Below, in pieces: positions 42,951-52,082 of a stretch of DNA of 64,000 bases. The DNA is taken from positions 62,001 to 126,000 of the forward strand of contig JBJMMD010000022.1 of assembly GCA_045804965.1 (NCBI GenBank), in the 5' to 3' direction. The translations under genes were made by a program, and so were the position numbers. Within the stretch, counting starts at the first letter, position 1. Every line of letters starts with the position of its first letter. Under the pieces are notes generated by a model. The model searched no databases. It was not told the DNA's origin and worked only from the letters and a program-made list of their open reading frames with translations. Origin of the DNA: CAVTUU01 sp045804965. GTDB lineage: Bacteria; Chloroflexota; Chloroflexia; Thermomicrobiales; UBA6265.

Positions 42951-42969
42951 CCCATGCTGAAAGCATGGG
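42951..42969 (+). terminator. Hairpin at the end of ABC operon 4
   Basis: CCCATGCT-GAA-AGCATGGG: a perfect 8 bp stem with a 3-base loop right after the last stop codon. No T tract follows, and the hairpin directly abuts the IS5 remnant, so it could instead be part of that element's end. Confidence 0.5.
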
Positions 42970-42972
42970 GGC

Positions 42973-43310
42973 GTGCAGACTCGAGAGCCATACCCGAGCG
43001 ATGTGAGCGACGAGGAGTGGGCATTCGTCGCGCCGTGCCTGACCTTGATGACGGAAAACGTCCCGAATAGGAAGCACAGCCTGCGGGAGAAATCCAACGG
43101 ACCTAGGTGGATCGTGCAATCGTCCACGACCTGCGGATGCTGCTGAGGGAGTTGAGGGATGGTGCGCAGCACCCGCGCGCCGCGGTCCTGGACAGCCGCA
43201 CGCTGCAATCGAGCGCCTCGAAGACGACCGCCTTCAGCCGGGGCTGCGCCTGCTGGTAGTCAGTGTGCCAGGCGGTAGGTCGTGGGGCATCCTCCGCCAG
43301 GCGGCCCCGC
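42973..43310 (+). pseudogene. Scrambled IS5-family transposase remnant
   Basis: Segment A (42973-43117, plus strand) encodes PSDVSDEEWAFVAP and RKHSLREKSNGPRWIV, the N-terminus of an IS5-type transposase. Segment B (43119-43210, plus) encodes IVHDLRMLLRELRDG and AAVLDSRTLQS, which normally follows about 30 residues later. The missing middle is present but inverted: 43211-43305 read on the minus strand gives TAWHTDYQQAQPRLKAVVFEAL. The DDE catalytic core is lost. A GCAATCG heptamer flanks segment B at both junctions (43116-43122, 43205-43211), consistent with microhomology at the breakpoints. Confidence 0.75.
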
Positions 43311-43406
43311 TCGAAAGAGAACCGTTTCTGAGACGATCGATCGACAGCCTCTGCTGCTAGTATTTATGCTAGGTCACCACCATTTAAGCCGGCCGATGGG
43401 AAGACG

Positions 43407-45047
43407 ATGAGCATGACTGACACACTCGTAAGGGACCGTACACCCTTCGAATCTCGGTCCTGGGGAGCCGAGTTCGCTCAACTGTCGGCCGCGGATCGCG
43501 AAGGGAGCCTGGCAGTCGGGGAGCTGGAGCAGTTTGCGCTCAGCGCGTACATGCTCGGCAGAGACGACGAGTGCGCAATCGCCTGGATGCGCGCCCATCA
43601 GGAGCACTTGCGTCGGGGCGAGATGCACCGAGCCGCACGGTGCGCCTTTTGGCAGGCATGCGGCCCGCTCTTCAGAGGCGAGCTTGCCCCGGCGATGGGC
43701 TGGATCGCTCGCGGGCGCCGGGTACTGGAGGCGGTCCCTGAGGATTGCGTCGAGCGGGGCTGGCTCCTCGTACTCACCGCGCTGCCGATCATGTTCGAGG
43801 GCGACCCCGAATCCGCGTATCCCAGCTTCGTCCGTGCAGGCGAGATCGCTGAGCGATTTGGCGATCTCGATCTCGTGACGTTCGCTCGGCTCGGCCAGGG
43901 CATGTCGCTGATCCTGCAGCAGCACATTGCCGAGGGAATGTCATTGCTCGACGAGGTCATGGTTGCCGTCATGACCGGCGAGCTCTCACCGATCCTCACA
44001 GGCATCGCCTATTGCTCCATGATCGACATGTGCCAGGCGGTGTTTGATCTGCGGCGCGCTCGGGAGTGGACTGACGCACTCTCTCGTTGGTGTGAGTCCC
44101 AACTCGACATGGTTCCCTACCGAGGCAACTGCTTGATCCATCGCTGCGAGATCTTTCAATTGCAGGGCAAGTGGCGTGACGCCCTTGACGCGGCGCAGCG
44201 TGCGTGCGACCTGCTCTCGGGACCCGCCACATGGGACTCGTTGGGGTCGGCGTTTTACCAGTTGGGGGAGATCCAGCGGCTGCGCGGCGAGTTCGCCCAA
44301 GCAGAAGCATCCTACCGCAATGCCAGCCGGGCGGGGCGCGAACCCGAGCCCGGGATGTCATTGCTCCGCTTGGCGCAAGGTTGGGGCGATGTTGCCGCCG
44401 CGGGTATCCGGCGCGTGCTGGACGAGACGCAGGATGCGATCGGTCGGTCGAAGGTGCTGCCCGCGTACATCGAGATCATGCTTGAGGCGAAGAATCTCGG
44501 AGCAGGCAGGAAGGCTGCCGACGAGCTCCAACAGATCGCCAACGATTTCGCTGCGCCCTACTTGCGTGCTCTTGCCGCTCACGCCACAGGCGCCGTGCTT
44601 CTGGCGGAAGGCAATGCGCGGGCTGCTCTCGCTGAGCTGCGAGGCGCGCATACCGCGTGGCGGGAACTCAACGCACCATATCAAGTGGCGCGGGTCCGCA
44701 TGCTGATCGGGCTCGCGTGCCGCGAGCTCGGGGACGGCGGCGGCGCGGGACTCGAGTTCGATGCGGCGCGCGGCCTGTTCGAGGCCCTGGGCGCTATCCC
44801 CGACCTTGAGCCTGTGAGCCGCCTCTTGGGCACACCCGCCTCGAGAGGGGCAGGCGGATTGAGCGCGCGCGAGAGCGAGGTGCTGGCGCTCCTGGCAGCG
44901 GGGAAGACAAACCGCGCCATTGCGGCCGACCTCTTCCTCAGCGAGAAGACCGTCGCCCGCCATGTCAGCAACATCTTCACCAAGCTCGAGCTCGCGTCCC
45001 GGTCAGAGGCGACCGCATACGCCTACAAGCACGGACTAGTCCGGTAG
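43407..45047 (+). CDS. TPR-containing LuxR family transcriptional regulator
   Basis: A 546-residue regulator. Residues about 40-470 are helical TPR-like repeats. The C-terminal HTH (LSARESEVLALLAAGKTNRAI...LSEKTVARHVSNIFTKLEL) is intact. There is no ATP-binding domain. GGGAAGACG precedes the ATG. It is directly followed by a methyltransferase gene after about 140 bases. The pair lies just downstream of the IS5 remnant. The protein resembles actinobacterial and chloroflexal stand-alone TPR-LuxR regulators; its signal is unknown. Confidence 0.85.
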   Translation: MSMTDTLVRDRTPFESRSWGAEFAQLSAADREGSLAVGELEQFALSAYMLGRDDECAIAWMRAHQEHLRRGEMHRAARCAFWQACGPLFRGELAPAMGWIARGRRVLEAVPEDCVERGWLLVLTALPIMFEGDPESAYPSFVRAGEIAERFGDLDLVTFARLGQGMSLILQQHIAEGMSLLDEVMVAVMTGELSPILTGIAYCSMIDMCQAVFDLRRAREWTDALSRWCESQLDMVPYRGNCLIHRCEIFQLQGKWRDALDAAQRACDLLSGPATWDSLGSAFYQLGEIQRLRGEFAQAEASYRNASRAGREPEPGMSLLRLAQGWGDVAAAGIRRVLDETQDAIGRSKVLPAYIEIMLEAKNLGAGRKAADELQQIANDFAAPYLRALAAHATGAVLLAEGNARAALAELRGAHTAWRELNAPYQVARVRMLIGLACRELGDGGGAGLEFDAARGLFEALGAIPDLEPVSRLLGTPASRGAGGLSARESEVLALLAAGKTNRAIAADLFLSEKTVARHVSNIFTKLELASRSEATAYAYKHGLVR

Positions 45048-45189
45048 GGCGTGACTACACAGAATTACCCACGTCCTTCACTGTAGATTGGGTGTTTCTG
45101 CCGAAGTCGGAGCGGCGTTCGGCCTCTACCATCGTGGTCGAAAGTTCTGGGGATCATCTGCTGACACGCGGCCCGACAAGGAGGAAGCG

Positions 45190-46044
45190 ATGTCCACGAG
45201 ACAGGATTCTGCAACCACGACGGAAGAGCACGTCGCCCCGCGGGAAGCGTGGGACGCCATCGCGGAGGGCTACGACCGCTACGTGGCCCCCCAGGAGGTC
45301 GCGCTCGCAAACGAGGCACTCGAGTTGGTGGGCCTGAAGCCCGGCGAGCGATTCCTTGACGTCGCCGCAGGAACCGGTGGGCTGAGCCTCCCGGCGGCGC
45401 GTCTCGGCGCCAAGGTCCTCGCCACCGACTGGTCCCCTGCGATGATCGAACGGTTCGAGGCGCGCGTGCGTGAGGAGAGGCTGCCCGACGCCGAGGGACG
45501 GGTGATGGACTGCCACGCGCTTCAGCTGGAGGACAACACGTTCGATGTCACCGGATCCCAGTTCGGCGTTATGCTGGTGCCCGACCAGCCACGCGCGCTA
45601 CAAGAGATAGTGCGCGTGACGAAGCCCGGCGGGCGCGTACTGGTCATCGCGTATGGGGCGCCGGCCGACCTCGAATTCCTGCACTTATTCATCGCCGCCT
45701 TCAAAGCGGTCGTCCCGGACTTCGCCGGCCTGCCCGACGATCCGCCACCGCTCGAATTCCAGGTGTCGGACTCGGAGATACTGCGTCAGCGGCTGACCGC
45801 CGCTGGCCTGAGGAACGTGAAAATCGAGTCGAGCGCCGAGCGACCTGCGTTCCGATCCGGACAGGAGATGTGGGACTGGGTCCTGTACGGCAATCCGATC
45901 CCGGGCATGCTCGTCGGTGATCTGACCGAGGAACAGCGAGCCACGATCAGACAGATACTGGACGGGATGTTGCGGGAGCGTTCCAGTGGAAACAGGCACG
46001 CTGTGCTCTCGAACAAGGTGAACATCGCCATCGGGATCAAGTGA
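45190..46044 (+). CDS. Class I SAM-dependent methyltransferase (UbiE-like)
   Basis: A 284-residue methyltransferase. Motif I is FLDVAAGTGGLSLPAA, followed by LATDWSPAM (acidic residue for the SAM ribose), QFGVMLVPD and VTKPGGRVLV (post II/III). The substrate is undetermined; small-molecule C- or O-methylation is likely. AAGGAGG precedes the ATG at 45190; the frame is open 34 codons further upstream without support. Probably controlled by the LuxR regulator immediately upstream. Confidence 0.85.
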   Translation: MSTRQDSATTTEEHVAPREAWDAIAEGYDRYVAPQEVALANEALELVGLKPGERFLDVAAGTGGLSLPAARLGAKVLATDWSPAMIERFEARVREERLPDAEGRVMDCHALQLEDNTFDVTGSQFGVMLVPDQPRALQEIVRVTKPGGRVLVIAYGAPADLEFLHLFIAAFKAVVPDFAGLPDDPPPLEFQVSDSEILRQRLTAAGLRNVKIESSAERPAFRSGQEMWDWVLYGNPIPGMLVGDLTEEQRATIRQILDGMLRERSSGNRHAVLSNKVNIAIGIK

Positions 46045-46272
46045 GGCGGCGTGCCGGACGCCTGTCGAGCCTTGTGCACTGGAGGCGTCTCCCTGACATC
46101 CGAAGACTGGAACTGGGCATGCGTCTACGCCGGGGGTTGCCGTCCAGCCCCCGGCTTGGACTGCTTTGAGCCTCGTGGCGCTGCGCAGCCGCGTGATTCC
46201 CCACTCTGACCGCAAGGTCCGGATAGCTCATCGAACACGTAATCTCTATCATCGTCTTATGAAAAGGAGACG

Positions 46273-47349
46273 ATGATGACCGCACGACCAGTTTCTACAA
46301 GCACTTGGAACGAAGACGAGCTGTACACGCGGATGGCCGCGCGAGATCGCGCGCTCGACGGAATCGTCTACGTGGGCGTCCGCACCACCGGCGTCTATTG
46401 CCGCGCCGGCGCCTGCCCGTCGCGCACGCCGCTGCGCAAGAACGTCCTCTTTTTCGACTCACCTGACGCGGCCGAGGCCGCTGGCTTCCGCGCTTGCCTG
46501 CGCTGCAAACCGCGCGAGGTCGAACCGCAACTCGCCTATGTCGAGCGCGCCTGCCGGTACATCGAGGAACACCTCGACGAACCGGTCACGTTGGAAGAGC
46601 TGGGCGAGGCCATTGATGTCAGCCCATTCCACCTGCAACGGACGTTCAAGCGGATCGTCGGGATCACGCCCCGCGAATATGCCACGCGCCTTCGGGTGAG
46701 CGGCGTCAAGGCAAACCTACGCGACGGCTCCGATGTCACAACCGCGCTCTACGATGCAGGCTTCAGCTCTCCAAGTCGATTGTATGAGCGCGCGAACGCT
46801 AATCTCGGCATGACGCCGAGAGAGTATCGAAAAGGTGGTAAGGGTCGAATGATTACATATGCAACTGCCGACGCGCCGATTGGACGGGTGCTCGTCGCAA
46901 TGACTGACCGCGGCATCTGCGCCGTGAATCTTGGCGACGATGATGCAGAGCTCGAGAAGGGGCTCAAGCGCGAATTTCCTTCAGCGGAGATTCACAATGG
47001 CAATGGCAAGCACAAAGATTGGGTGAATGCCGTCGTCGCGGCCGTCAGCGGCAAGCAGCCGGTTGCCGGCGTTCCGCTCGACATCGCCGCTACCGCGTTC
47101 CAACATCGCGTTTGGGATGCACTCCAGACGATTCCCCCTGGTGAAACGCGCTCCTATACCGCCATCGCCGAAGAAATCGGCAGCCCGAGCGCCGTCCGCG
47201 CCGTCGCTTATGCCTGTGCGACCAACCCCGTCGCCGTCGTCGTCCCCTGTCACCGCGTCATCCGCAGCGATGGTGGTCTCGGCGGCTACCGCTGGGGAAC
47301 TAAGCGCAAAGAAGCGCTCCTGGCGCAGGAGTCGGTCATCGCTGATTGA
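46273..47349 (+). CDS. ada: Ada: bifunctional DNA-methyl acceptor, AraC-type regulator and O6-methylguanine methyltransferase
   Basis: A 358-residue protein with all Ada modules. The N-terminal zinc domain has C43, C48, C75 and C78, with C43 the methyl acceptor for phosphotriesters. The AraC HTH runs from about 85 to 185 (SPFHLQRTFKRIVGITPREY). The C-terminal MGMT domain has the active cysteine C326 in VVPCHRVI. It repairs alkylated DNA and activates its own adaptive response. AAAAGGAGACG precedes the ATG. No Ada box or second repair gene is obvious nearby. Confidence 0.95.
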   Translation: MMTARPVSTSTWNEDELYTRMAARDRALDGIVYVGVRTTGVYCRAGACPSRTPLRKNVLFFDSPDAAEAAGFRACLRCKPREVEPQLAYVERACRYIEEHLDEPVTLEELGEAIDVSPFHLQRTFKRIVGITPREYATRLRVSGVKANLRDGSDVTTALYDAGFSSPSRLYERANANLGMTPREYRKGGKGRMITYATADAPIGRVLVAMTDRGICAVNLGDDDAELEKGLKREFPSAEIHNGNGKHKDWVNAVVAAVSGKQPVAGVPLDIAATAFQHRVWDALQTIPPGETRSYTAIAEEIGSPSAVRAVAYACATNPVAVVVPCHRVIRSDGGLGGYRWGTKRKEALLAQESVIAD

Positions 47350-47385
47350 GAAAGGACAACCCTCGTTCGCACAATTCCCTAAACT

Positions 47386-47532
47386 CCTGACCCCTTCTCT
47401 CGCGCGCGGGAGAAGGGGTCTCTTAACGGGGCACGAAATCAAGCGAAACATGAATACCTGCCTCAACCCAGCCTGACACGCCCTCTCCCTCGCAAGGAAG
47501 AGGGCAGGTGCGAAGCACCGGGTGAGGGAACA
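47386..47532. repeat. Family B repeat pair
   Basis: Two palindromes (CTTCTCTCG...GAGAAGG and CCCTCTCCC...GAAGAGGGC, with GGGTGAGGGAAC) in the gap between ada and the PhzF gene. Confidence 0.7.
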
Positions 47533-47634
47533 CTCGGTGCATGAGAACCGCCGCAAACGACTAGCGCAAACCATCGTCATCAGGCACCATTTCGGGTGAT
47601 GTAGAAGGAAGTCGCTTGAGCAGGAGTGCGCGCG

Positions 47635-48528
47635 ATGGGATCGAAACCAAGCCGGGCATTTGGGTTTGTCCAGGTCGACGTCTTTACCGATCGCGTCTTC
47701 GGCGGGAATCCGCTCGCGGTCTTTCCCGATGGCCAGGGACTCTCAACCGAGGAGATGCAAGCCATCGCGCGGGAGATGAACCTTTCCGAAACGACCTTTG
47801 TGCTGCCCGCAACCCGGTCCGATTGCACGGCCAAAGTCCGCATCTTCACGCCGGGCATCGAACTCCCGTTCGCCGGCCACCCGACGATCGGGACGAGCTA
47901 CGTTCTTTCGACCCTTGGTCAGTTGCCGGAAGGCGCCAACGATATTGCGTTGGAAGAGGGCATCGGGCCGGTCCCGGTCACGATTGAAGGCGAGCAGTCG
48001 AACCCCACCTTCATCTGGATGAAGCATCCGAAGGCATCCTTTGGTCCCGCGCTGCCCGATCGCGCCACCATCGCCGCGGCGCTCGCTCTCGACGAGGCGG
48101 ACCTCCTCCCGGACAAGCCGATCCGAGTGGGTTCGACCGGTTTGCCCTTTCTTTACATCCCTCTTCTCAACCCGGAAACGGTCGATCGCGCCGCGCTCGA
48201 TAGCAACACGTTGCTCAACATCCATGGTACGAGCGACGCAAGGGGAGTATTTATCTTCGCGCCAGATTCTGCCACCGGACCCAATCATGTCTATTCGCGG
48301 ATGTTGGGAGTTGGTGTCGGGATCGCCGAAGACCCCGCGACCGGCTCCGCAAGCGGCCCACTTGGTGCGTATCTCGTCCGCGAAGGCATAGTTCCGGCCG
48401 GCGGTGAGGTTGAGATCATCAGCCAGCAGGGGACGAAGATGGGTCGCCAGAGTTGGGTGCACATTCGGTTAAAGCGCGCCGGCGACGACTGGACGATCCA
48501 GGTCGGTGGGATGACGGTCCCGTGCTGA
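47635..48528 (+). CDS. PhzF family isomerase
   Basis: A 297-residue two-domain protein of the diaminopimelate-epimerase fold. PhzF signature residues are present: DVFTDRVFGGNP, MNLSETTFV with catalytic E52, FAGHPTIGT, and EDPATGSASGPL near residue 235. PhzF itself isomerises a phenazine precursor, but most homologues act on unknown metabolites. AGGAG lies eight bases before the ATG at 47635; a GTG nine bases upstream is too close to it. Monocistronic. Confidence 0.9.
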   Translation: MGSKPSRAFGFVQVDVFTDRVFGGNPLAVFPDGQGLSTEEMQAIAREMNLSETTFVLPATRSDCTAKVRIFTPGIELPFAGHPTIGTSYVLSTLGQLPEGANDIALEEGIGPVPVTIEGEQSNPTFIWMKHPKASFGPALPDRATIAAALALDEADLLPDKPIRVGSTGLPFLYIPLLNPETVDRAALDSNTLLNIHGTSDARGVFIFAPDSATGPNHVYSRMLGVGVGIAEDPATGSASGPLGAYLVREGIVPAGGEVEIISQQGTKMGRQSWVHIRLKRAGDDWTIQVGGMTVPC

Positions 48529-48636
48529 CTGGCGAATTGCACATATTCTGAGTTGAAAACTGGGCTGAAGTGTGAAGAATCGGTTACGCTTCTTACGTAA
48601 GATTCGTTGGCGTGTTACACCTAGTGGTGGTCACCG

Positions 48637-49329
48637 ATGCCCATCCGAACGCTGGCCGTTTCCGATCAGATCGATCCCCGCATCTATAGCGCGACGTTGC
48701 GTGAACGGATGCCGGACGTAGAACTTGTTTTCGGTTGCGGCGATATTCCCGCCCGCTATCTCGAATTTCTTGCCGACGCCTTGAACAAACCGGTCTATTT
48801 TGTTCTTGGCAATCATCTTGAGGAGCTTACCCGCGAAGGCTGGAAAACCGTCGAGCCGATGGGTTGCATCGATCTCGGCGGGCGAGTGGTGCGGGACGAG
48901 TGGACGGGAGTTATTCTGGCGGGCCTGCCTGGTTCGCCGCGGTACTGCGATAGCGAGCCACTTCAATTGTCTGAATCTCAAATGATGCGCATGATCCTAC
49001 GGATGACTCCGCGCCTGCTGTATAACCGGCTTCGCTACGGTCGCGCACTCGATGTGCTCGTCACCCATGCGCCGCCGCGCGATATCAATGATCGCACGGA
49101 CCCTGCTCATCGCGGTTTCCAGGCGATTCGTCGTTTTATCAAGTGGTTTCATCCTCCTTATCTTCTTCATGGCCATGTCCATTTGTACGACCGCTCAGAG
49201 CAATATCAAACCTCGCTCGCCGGCACGTCGGTCATCAACGTTTACCCCTATCGCGTTGTCGACCTTGAGCTTGCGTACGTTCGTGCGCGGCAGACGGCAG
49301 GAACACCGGCGAAAGCGGTCACTCAATGA
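48637..49329 (+). CDS. Calcineurin-like metallophosphoesterase
   Basis: A 230-residue phosphoesterase. Motifs: SDQI (D10; the usual His of D-x-H is I12), FGCGD, LGNHLE, VTHAPP and LLHGHVH. One metal ligand position is changed, so one of the two metals may be held differently. Substrate unknown. It begins a tight group with the ParB-like gene 26 bases downstream, so the two are probably co-transcribed. Confidence 0.85.
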   Translation: MPIRTLAVSDQIDPRIYSATLRERMPDVELVFGCGDIPARYLEFLADALNKPVYFVLGNHLEELTREGWKTVEPMGCIDLGGRVVRDEWTGVILAGLPGSPRYCDSEPLQLSESQMMRMILRMTPRLLYNRLRYGRALDVLVTHAPPRDINDRTDPAHRGFQAIRRFIKWFHPPYLLHGHVHLYDRSEQYQTSLAGTSVINVYPYRVVDLELAYVRARQTAGTPAKAVTQ

Positions 49330-49355
49330 CCTAACATGGCGCGGGAGCGCTACAA

Positions 49356-50336
49356 ATGTATACCGAGCAAGTTAACGCCGACTACGAGCGAGCGCGGCAG
49401 AAGGCCTTCCTGCACGACGTCCTGTCGATCATGGGCCGGCGCTCGAACGAACTTATTCCCTTTCATGAGGTCCGCAGCCGTCTGCATCCGGAGCAGGAAA
49501 GCTACCGGGGACTGCAGGTCGTGCCGGTGAGCCAGATTGTGGGCAGCGCCGACCGCTTTCGCGATTTCGACCGCGAGTTTCTCCCGCGCCAAGGGCACAC
49601 CGCCGGTCGCTGGAAAGCGATCGACCGCGCCTACTATCAGGACACGCGGCTGCCGCCGATTCAGCTCTACAAGGTCGGCGAGATCTATTTCGTCAAGGAC
49701 GGCAACCACCGCGTCTCCGTGGCGAAGGAAAAAGGGGTCGAGTTCATCGACGCCGAGGTGATGGAGGGGCACATCCGTGTCCCGCTCACCGCCTCGATGA
49801 CACCGCTCGAACTGTTGCTGCAGGTCGAGTACGCCAACTTCCTCCGCCGGACCAATCTCGACCGCCTCCGGCCCGACCACGACATCCGCCCGACCTCGCT
49901 TGGCCGCTACGATGAGCTCTGGGAGCAGATTCAACAGCACCGAGCACTCATGAGCCGTGATCGAGGCCGGGAAGTTCCAATTGACGAAGCCGTGACCGAT
50001 TGGTACGACAGCATCTACCTCCCGATCATCCGAGTTACCCGTGAGAGCCGCGTCATGCGCCGGTTTCCCGGTCGCACCGTTACCGATATGTACCTCTGGA
50101 TCATGGCTCGCCTGGGAGAACTGATTGAGGAGGGGCAAGCGCCCGACCCAGTCGCCTTTGCCGAGAACTACGTCGCCGCGGTTGCGCCCCCCAACGGCCT
50201 CATCGGTAAGATCGAAGGTGCGCTCCGCCGCGCTGGCCACAGCGCAGCCAGACTGATTCGGGGACCGGACATGCCCCAAGATGGCAAACCGCCCCGCCCG
50301 ACGCTTTCGATCGAGGAACCGTCGGAAGCCCCATAA
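49356..50336 (+). CDS. ParB/sulfiredoxin-like domain protein with DUF4032-like region
   Basis: A 326-residue protein. Residues about 75-145 carry a ParB-like core (LPPIQLYKVGEIYFVKDGNHRVSVAKEKG), where GNHR corresponds to the GxxR nucleotide-binding turn. Residues about 200-260 (DWYDSIYLPIIRVTRE, RFPGRTVTDMYLWIM) resemble the conserved region of DUF4032 proteins. The C-terminus is Pro-rich. A CTP- or ATP-using switch is possible, but function is unknown. GGGAGCGC precedes the ATG. Confidence 0.6.
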   Translation: MYTEQVNADYERARQKAFLHDVLSIMGRRSNELIPFHEVRSRLHPEQESYRGLQVVPVSQIVGSADRFRDFDREFLPRQGHTAGRWKAIDRAYYQDTRLPPIQLYKVGEIYFVKDGNHRVSVAKEKGVEFIDAEVMEGHIRVPLTASMTPLELLLQVEYANFLRRTNLDRLRPDHDIRPTSLGRYDELWEQIQQHRALMSRDRGREVPIDEAVTDWYDSIYLPIIRVTRESRVMRRFPGRTVTDMYLWIMARLGELIEEGQAPDPVAFAENYVAAVAPPNGLIGKIEGALRRAGHSAARLIRGPDMPQDGKPPRPTLSIEEPSEAP

Positions 50337-50377
50337 TCTCCATGGCGGGTTGCCGCCCAGTGTGAGGAGACTCGCCG

Positions 50378-51721
50378 ATGACCGAGATAACCAGACTGAC
50401 GCAATCCGCAGCGACGGCCATGGCGCCAAGCGAGACTGCCGCCAATCTCCTCCGGCGGCATCAGGAAAGTCTCTTTCCAAGCGTCGGGCTGAACTATTCC
50501 GAGCCGATTGAGCTGCGGCGCGGCGAGCGGCAGTTTGTATACGACGGGGAAGATCGGCAGTACCTCGATTTCTTCGGCGGCATCGCGACCATTTCCAGCG
50601 GGCACGCGATCCCCGAAATCACGACGCCGATCAAGGAGCAGCTCGATCGCATCACCCACACGTCGACGCTGTTCTTGATCCGCTCCCAGATCGAGCTAGC
50701 CGAGCGGATCAAGGCGATGACGCCCGAGAAGCTCAATAAGGTTTTCTTCACCAACAGCGGCACCGAGGCGAACGAAGCTGCCTTCCTAATCACGACGCTC
50801 AACCGCGACAGCAACGAGCTGATCGCCCTTCGCCACTCCTATCACGGCCGCTCGTTCGCCACGATCAACGCCTCCGGACAAACCCCGTGGCGTTCGTCCA
50901 CCCTCTCGCCACTGCACGTGCATTACGTCGGCAATCCCTATTGCTATCGCTGTCCATGGGAGAAGACGTATCCGAGCTGCAATCTCATTTGCGCGCGCGA
51001 CGTCGAAGCGGTCATCCGCACCACGACCAGCGGCAACCCGGCGGCGTTCGTCGCCGAGCCGATCCAAGGCGTGGCTGGATTCATCACCCCACCGCCCGAA
51101 TATTTTCAGGAAGTGATGGCGATCCTCGATCGCTACGGCATCCCGTTCATCGCGGACGAGGTCCAAACTGGCTGGGGCCGGATCGGCGCCGCCGATTTCG
51201 GTTTCCAGGCCTATGGCGTCGAGCCGGACGTGGTCGTTTTTGCCAAGGGGCTAGCCAACGGCATCCCGATCGGCGGCATCATCGCCACCGACGATCTTGC
51301 CTCCTCGATCCGCTCGCTCAGTCTCTCGACCTTCGGCGGCAACCCGATCGCGACCACGGCCGCCCTGGCGAACCTCAATTACCTGGTCACGAACAACCTC
51401 CGTAACAACGCGCAGGCGGTCGGCTGCTACTTGAAGGAACGCCTCTGGGAGCTGGCGGAACACCATCAGATCATCGGCGACGTGCGAGGAATGGGACTTC
51501 TCGTCGCCGTCGAGCTCGTCCGCGACCGCGCCACGAAAGAGCCTGCGCCCGATCTTGCGTTGCGGGTGATGGACGAAACGAAACGCCGCGGACTGATCAT
51601 CGGCAAGGGCGGCCTCCACGCCAATACCCTACGCATCTGCCCGCCGCTGATCATCACGACGGCGGACGTCGACTGCGCGATCGGCGTGCTTGATGAGGCG
51701 TTCGGGGCAGTAGGGAGCTAA
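50378..51721 (+). CDS. Class III PLP-dependent aminotransferase (AGXT2-like)
   Basis: A 447-residue aminotransferase. NSGTEANEAA (phosphate cup), HSYHGRS, the AGXT2-type insert CYRCPWEKTYPSC, ADEVQTGWGR and the Schiff-base lysine K290 in FAKGLANGIPIGG are all present. AGXT2-like enzymes move amino groups from beta-alanine, alanine or related amines to glyoxylate or pyruvate. GAGGAG precedes the ATG. Its 3' end overlaps the leftward vapC frame by 68 bases on the opposite strand. Confidence 0.9.
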   Translation: MTEITRLTQSAATAMAPSETAANLLRRHQESLFPSVGLNYSEPIELRRGERQFVYDGEDRQYLDFFGGIATISSGHAIPEITTPIKEQLDRITHTSTLFLIRSQIELAERIKAMTPEKLNKVFFTNSGTEANEAAFLITTLNRDSNELIALRHSYHGRSFATINASGQTPWRSSTLSPLHVHYVGNPYCYRCPWEKTYPSCNLICARDVEAVIRTTTSGNPAAFVAEPIQGVAGFITPPPEYFQEVMAILDRYGIPFIADEVQTGWGRIGAADFGFQAYGVEPDVVVFAKGLANGIPIGGIIATDDLASSIRSLSLSTFGGNPIATTAALANLNYLVTNNLRNNAQAVGCYLKERLWELAEHHQIIGDVRGMGLLVAVELVRDRATKEPAPDLALRVMDETKRRGLIIGKGGLHANTLRICPPLIITTADVDCAIGVLDEAFGAVGS

Positions 51722-52082
51722 GCTTGGTCAAGTTGTAGAGAAGCGGTTCGCGCATCGTTTTCGCGAGCGCGTAGGCGAAGCAGTCCCCGAAATTCAATTT
51801 CGCGGGATGACCACTATTCTTGCCAAAATCACGATACGCAGCGCGGGCGATCCCGGCCTGGGCGACTGAAACCGCCTCAATTGAGATTTCAGCTCTTTCT
51901 ATGAGTTCGTCAACCCGCCGGCTTGCAACTGGATCCCCGCCTCTGTCGATGACGATTGCGACTTCAACATAACTCACTGCAGAAATTCGAGAGTCAAATG
52001 ATTCGAAGAGTGCCTGTGCGAAGGTGCTTGCCTCTGGCTTGTCGTGCAAGATTGCGACAATCGCTGATGAATCAACGATCAC
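51654..52082 (-). pseudogene. vapC: VapC PIN-domain toxin with replaced C-terminus
   Basis: A 142-residue PIN-domain RNase. Acidic residues D4, E40 and D100 (LNFGDCFAYALA) are conserved. After REPLLY, about residue 115, the usual KGNDF...TD tail with the fourth acidic residue is missing; the frame instead runs antisense into the aminotransferase gene and adds about 27 Arg/Ser-rich residues. A deletion fusing the two ends is the likely cause, and toxin activity is doubtful. GTG start, overlapping the restored vapB stop by the classical four bases (GTGA). Confidence 0.75.

Noticed and set aside
49356..50336. ParB-like protein considered as a chromosome or plasmid partition protein
   Set aside because: No parA neighbour, no HTH domain after the ParB-like core, and no parS-like sites seen.
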